From positions 1 through 55,121 of the forward strand of contig NAVB01000162.1 in NCBI GenBank assembly GCA_002179805.1: a stretch of 55,121 nt of DNA, given 5' to 3'. Both the position numbers and the translations under genes were made by a program. How positions within the stretch are numbered: the stretch's first letter is position 1; every line of letters begins with the position of its first letter. This DNA is from Acanthamoeba lenticulata (lineage: Eukaryota; Discosea; Longamoebia; Acanthamoebidae). Of the stretch, positions 52,301 through 55,121 are shown one piece after another. Below the pieces are notes generated by a model. The model made no database searches and was not told where the DNA came from. It saw nothing but the letters and a program-made list of their open reading frames with translations.

Positions 52301-52787
52301 ATGTCAATCTCTTCCTCTTCTTCCTCCTCTTCAAACTCCTCCTCGCCTTGTTGGTTCTCGCCTGTCGTCCGATTAGTTTTTTAAATGAATAAAATAATTA
52401 AATAAAATGAATGACTCAAAATCACAAGGCGTGCAACGAAGAGTTACCAGAGGACACAACTTGCACCGCTGCGTTGGAAATGACAGGCTTCTTCTTGGCC
52501 AGCAATTGTGTAATCATTCCAAGATTTTCGAAAAATTGGCCGGGAGTCGCCTTGGGCAGGTGGACGGTGAGGACGCCGTTGGAGATATCATAGGCCAGCT
52601 TCTCCTTGCCGCTTTCCTCGTCCAGCGGGTGAGGAAAGGTCAGGCGTAAGAAGTAGGGCTTTGCGTAGAATTTGAACTCCGACCCGATAATGTAGTAGTC
52701 AAACGTGGACGCCTTCATGTAGGGCACACGAATGACAAGCACCACGAAATGGTCATCTTGTGAGACATCGAAGAGGGGCGTGATCAT
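49358..52787 (-). CDS. SHQ1: SHQ1, H/ACA snoRNP assembly chaperone
   Basis: SHQ1 holds dyskerin/Cbf5 during assembly of H/ACA RNPs. The ATG at 52787 opens the CS-like domain: 'MITPLFDVSQDDHFVVLVIR', 'GSEFKFYAKPYFLRLTFP' and 'GVLTVHLPKATPGQFFENLGM'. An acidic linker follows ('EEEEEEEIDMEVEQTPAPAE'). The SHQ1-specific helical domain is spread over later exons: 'YGFNNQYSGFFSQIQEE', 'LPDPDTTPASERRELRL', 'FDPEHYM', 'IQELIRFEPHWIREK', 'EWTQEEKETLLRLPRKEC', 'LLGLVDLVFAYAYNQRTT', 'SPTLSWLEVFGGIG', 'LAYPLYRHWGLAQTVMKDVV', 'MGKRSVLRALLGVKRVLD' and 'LFVDDYCVWLQ'. The last exon (about 49530-49358) is an acidic helix. Between the 'EPHWI' and 'EEKETLL' helices there is an insertion of several hundred Ser/Pro/Ala/Glu-rich residues absent from yeast and human SHQ1. 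About ten exons; boundaries approximate. Confidence 0.93.
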
Positions 52788-52931
52788 CGTTCAATCTCTA
52801 TCTCTCGCGCCAAAGAAACAAAAAAGAAAAGCAGATCCCATTTCTCTCAGGCCTGGAAAAATTCATTTACATTTTCATTCACCTGGAAAAAAGCGTGTGC
52901 CCCAAGAAGCCCTTGATTGTTGTCGGAAGGA
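52788..52931. promoter_or_regulatory. Compact divergent promoter, SHQ1 / Zn2Cys6 factor
   Basis: Only 144 bp separate the two start codons. An AT-rich core ('CAAAGAAACAAAAAAGAAAAG' region, 52810-52830, and 'TTCATTTACATTTTCATTC' near 52862) must serve initiation in both directions. No canonical TATA is seen. Confidence 0.45.
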
Positions 52932-55121
52932 ATGGCCGATTGGAGGGGCGCCTTTCCACCGCTAGGGCCACAGCCGCCAAGCGCACCGTCTCCTTTCGTG
53001 AACCTGGTGCCGCATCCGAGCGGCAGCCTGGGGCTGCCTCCCTTCCTCCCTCCTGGCGGCGTGCTGCACCCCTCGTTGGTGGGCGAGGCCGCCAAGGCCG
53101 CCGTGGCCTCGACCAAGGTCAAGCAGGCCTGCCTGCCCTGCAAGCGGGCCCACACGGCCTGTGACGAGTACGCCCCATCGTCATACCTCCCTCCCTCTCG
53201 TTCTTCCTTCCTTCCTTCCTTCGTTCCTTCCTTTTTGCTTCCTAAGCGTAGAAGCAAATTACTGAGCCATTTGGCTCTTCATTATTATCTCATGTGCCCT
53301 CGGCATGCTCGTCTTCATCTCCGACGCTCACGGCAACCATCACCACCAATTGCAACAACAACAACAACCACCCAGCGGGCGGCCATGCAAAAAGTGCGTG
53401 GAGCTCGGGCGGGTCGATCAGTGCGTCGACGTTGAGCGCAAGAAGCCCGGGCGGCCCAAGAAGAACCACTCGGCCCAGCAGCCTTCGGCCACCGCCACAA
53501 CCTCAGCAGCAGCAGCCACATCAACGGCAACAGCCGCCTCCACGACGGCCACCGTCCCCGGGAACAGCAGCGCCAGCGGAGCCGACTCGTCTAACGTTGG
53601 CAGCAGCAGCGCCGCGGGCCCGCCGGCAGCGGCGGCGCCGCAGAACGGCGGCGGGAAGCAGCAGGACCAGCCCGCCCGCAAGCGGGCCCGCACGGAAAGT
53701 ACCATGCGGCTCCTCCTGCACGCGCGCGTGTTTTTTGTGTGCGGCGTCGTGTGGTATGAGGGACTCACAATCGGTCCTTTTGCCCTTTGGCGACGCCAGG
53801 CCCCGTGCAGGGTAGTCCTCCCCAGCAACAGCAACAATCGCAGCAGCCGAAGCCCATCGCGCCCGGCCCGGCGCAGCCATTCTTCCAGCAGCAGCACATC
53901 ATGAGCGCCATGGCCGCGGGAACGACGGCGTCATCGATGCCCATGCATGGCGCCAACGAGAAGGACCTGCTCAGCAGCGCCGTGTCGTTCCTGTTCCAAC
54001 AGGTCCAGTCGCTCACCAACACAGTCGAGACCCTGCGACAGGAGGTCACCCTCCTCAAGTCCCAACAGCAGCAGCAGCAGCAACAACAACAACAGCAGCA
54101 GCAGCCCCGTCACCAGCCCTCGTGCGCGCCGCCCACCGCCGCCACGTCCACCTCGTCGTCATCGTCGTCATCGTCTTCTGGCTCGGCGAGCCTGGCGGCC
54201 GCCGCGACAGCATCGAGCCAACCCAGCGAGTTGTCCCTTCTCTCGTCGTCTTCGTCGTCGTCAGTGTTGCCGTCAGCAGGCAACACGTCGTCGTCATTGT
54301 CATCGGGGCCGTCCATGATGGCGAGCCTCTACGCCCACCACCCGTACCCGTGGCAGCCATCGCCTTCACCGTCACAGTCGACCTTATCGTCGACATCGGC
54401 CTCGTGGTCTTCGTGGTCTTCGCCGTCCTCGTCGTCCTCGCCGTGGCCGCCATCGATGCCGTCGCCGTTCTTCGCGGGCGCCTCGGCCTCGTCTTCATCT
54501 TCATCGTCGCCGCCGCCGTACGCGATGATGATGGCGGCGGGGCTACGAGCCGACCCATCTTCGTCCTCGTCCTCGTCATCGCCGCCGCCTTTGGGCGCCT
54601 CGGTGTCCCCGCTGGACTCGCCCTCGCCCTCGTCCTTGGCCTCGTCCTCGTCCTTGACCTCGTCGCCGATGCCGCTCGGCTCCGCGGCGACCGCCCACGC
54701 GATGACCGTGACGGGGCCAGCAGGAACGCTGCTCCGCGGGTCGCCGCCGGACGACCGGATGTACATCATGATCTCGGACCTGCCGCGCTACGCGTCCATG
54801 ATGGAGCACTTCCCCTTCCTCCTCGCCTTTGACCTGCAGTCGTGCAGCCTGCCCTTTGTTGTCGACGACCTCAGGCGCGAATTCCATTCCATGCATTCCG
54901 TGGGTGTTGTGTTTTGCTGACGTCAGCACACACAGCAAGCCGTGGGGCGTGTTGCGGTCGCCGCCGGGCGAGGCCGACGACACCGTGCCGCCCGTCTTCT
55001 ACTTTGCCAACCGAGCGCTGGCCGACCTCCTCCTCTATAGCGTCGTACGACCGACATCGTTGTGTTGTGCTTCGCGTGCGTGTAGCGCGTTTGTGGCTGA
55101 CGTGGCGAAATGGGAAAAAAA
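52932..55121 (+). CDS. Zn2Cys6 binuclear-cluster transcription factor, 3' truncated by the window
   Basis: A sequence-specific nuclear regulator. Exon 1 (52932-53167) carries 'KVKQACLPCKRAHTACD'; exon 2 (from 53376) continues 'GRPCKKCVELGRVDQCVD'. Joined in phase this is C-x2-C-x6-C-x5-C-x2-C-x8-C, followed by a basic segment with 'KKPGRPKK', as in amoebal and fungal C6 proteins. Exon 2 ends near 53698; exon 3 (about 53801-54899) has poly-Gln, then a probable leucine-zipper-like helix 'LSSAVSFLFQQVQSLTNTVE' with 'LRQEVTLLKSQ', then long Ser-rich tracts, and finally a folded start 'DRMYIMISDLPRYASMMEHF' with 'PFLLAFDLQSCSLPFVVDD' that looks like the C-terminal domain of this protein class. A later exon (about 54938-55040) reads 'KPWGVLRSPPGEADDTVPPV'; its exact acceptor is uncertain. 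The gene runs off the window. Confidence 0.85.
54060..54110 (+). repeat. CAG/CAA tract (poly-Gln) in the Zn2Cys6 factor
   Basis: About 14 consecutive Gln codons, mixed CAG and CAA, directly after the putative coiled-coil helix. The mixture of codons suggests selection for Gln rather than slippage alone. Confidence 0.85.

Overview
This window is protist nuclear DNA, most likely from an Acanthamoeba (Amoebozoa, Discosea). The evidence is GC-rich, strongly codon-biased exons cut by many short GT-AG introns (often GTACG or GTGCG donors), dense genes on both strands, a 5S rRNA gene matching what I remember of the Acanthamoeba 5S, amoebal Zn2Cys6 factors, and a 'NGCPWD' ankyrin-type repeat protein of the sort shared by Acanthamoeba and its giant viruses. 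No prokaryotic operons, CRISPR arrays or plasmid functions are visible. Many long antisense ORFs are shadows of GC-rich exons.

Layout. 0-10 kb: 3' part of a GOST/TMEM87-type seven-TM protein (+), a secreted S1/P1 nuclease (-), an unknown tail-anchored protein (+), an intronless H2A.X histone (-), YIPF6 (-), and a SAS10/C1D ribosome-biogenesis protein that reads as a UTP3-neuroguidin hybrid (+). 10-19 kb: a 1178-residue protein ending in an unusual Rab-like GTPase domain (+), an EF-hand protein (-), a Pol III pair (5S rRNA and tRNA-Lys-CTT), a decayed TA-flanked Tc1/mariner/IS630-type transposon, and a secreted Pro/Val-rich repeat protein built of phase-0 repeat exons (-). 19-32 kb: a small unknown ORF, a type II membrane fucosyltransferase-like enzyme (-), a LURP1-related/tubby-like protein (-), a giant fusion of a filamin-type tandem calponin-homology domain to an AMP-forming acyl-CoA synthetase (+), palmitoyl-protein thioesterase (-) and a PAPS/nucleotide-sugar transporter (-). 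32-41 kb: a tiny Cys/His-rich protein (+), an F-box/WD40 protein (-), a short-chain dehydrogenase (+), a 13-repeat F-box/ankyrin-type protein (-), and a probable mitochondrial protein of unknown function (+). 41-55 kb: a very long Gln-rich regulator (-), SHQ1 (-), and a Zn2Cys6 transcription factor cut by the window end (+).

The genes form no pathway. Loose themes are the secretory/endolysosomal system (GOST, YIPF6, S1 nuclease, PPT1, type II glycosyltransferase, PAPS transporter), ribosome and snoRNP biogenesis (SAS10-like protein, SHQ1, 5S rRNA) and transcription. Several neighbours are divergent with 140-450 bp between start codons, which suggests shared promoters; others converge with almost no spacer.

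The most novel item is the calponin-homology/acyl-CoA synthetase fusion at 23991-28073, whose phosphate-binding loop is interrupted. Next are the UTP3-neuroguidin hybrid, the GTPase lacking NKxD, and the phase-0 repeat-exon secreted protein. Exon coordinates were read by eye. For ten genes (those given an exact length and exon list) the spliced exons sum to a multiple of three, which supports those models; the others are approximate.
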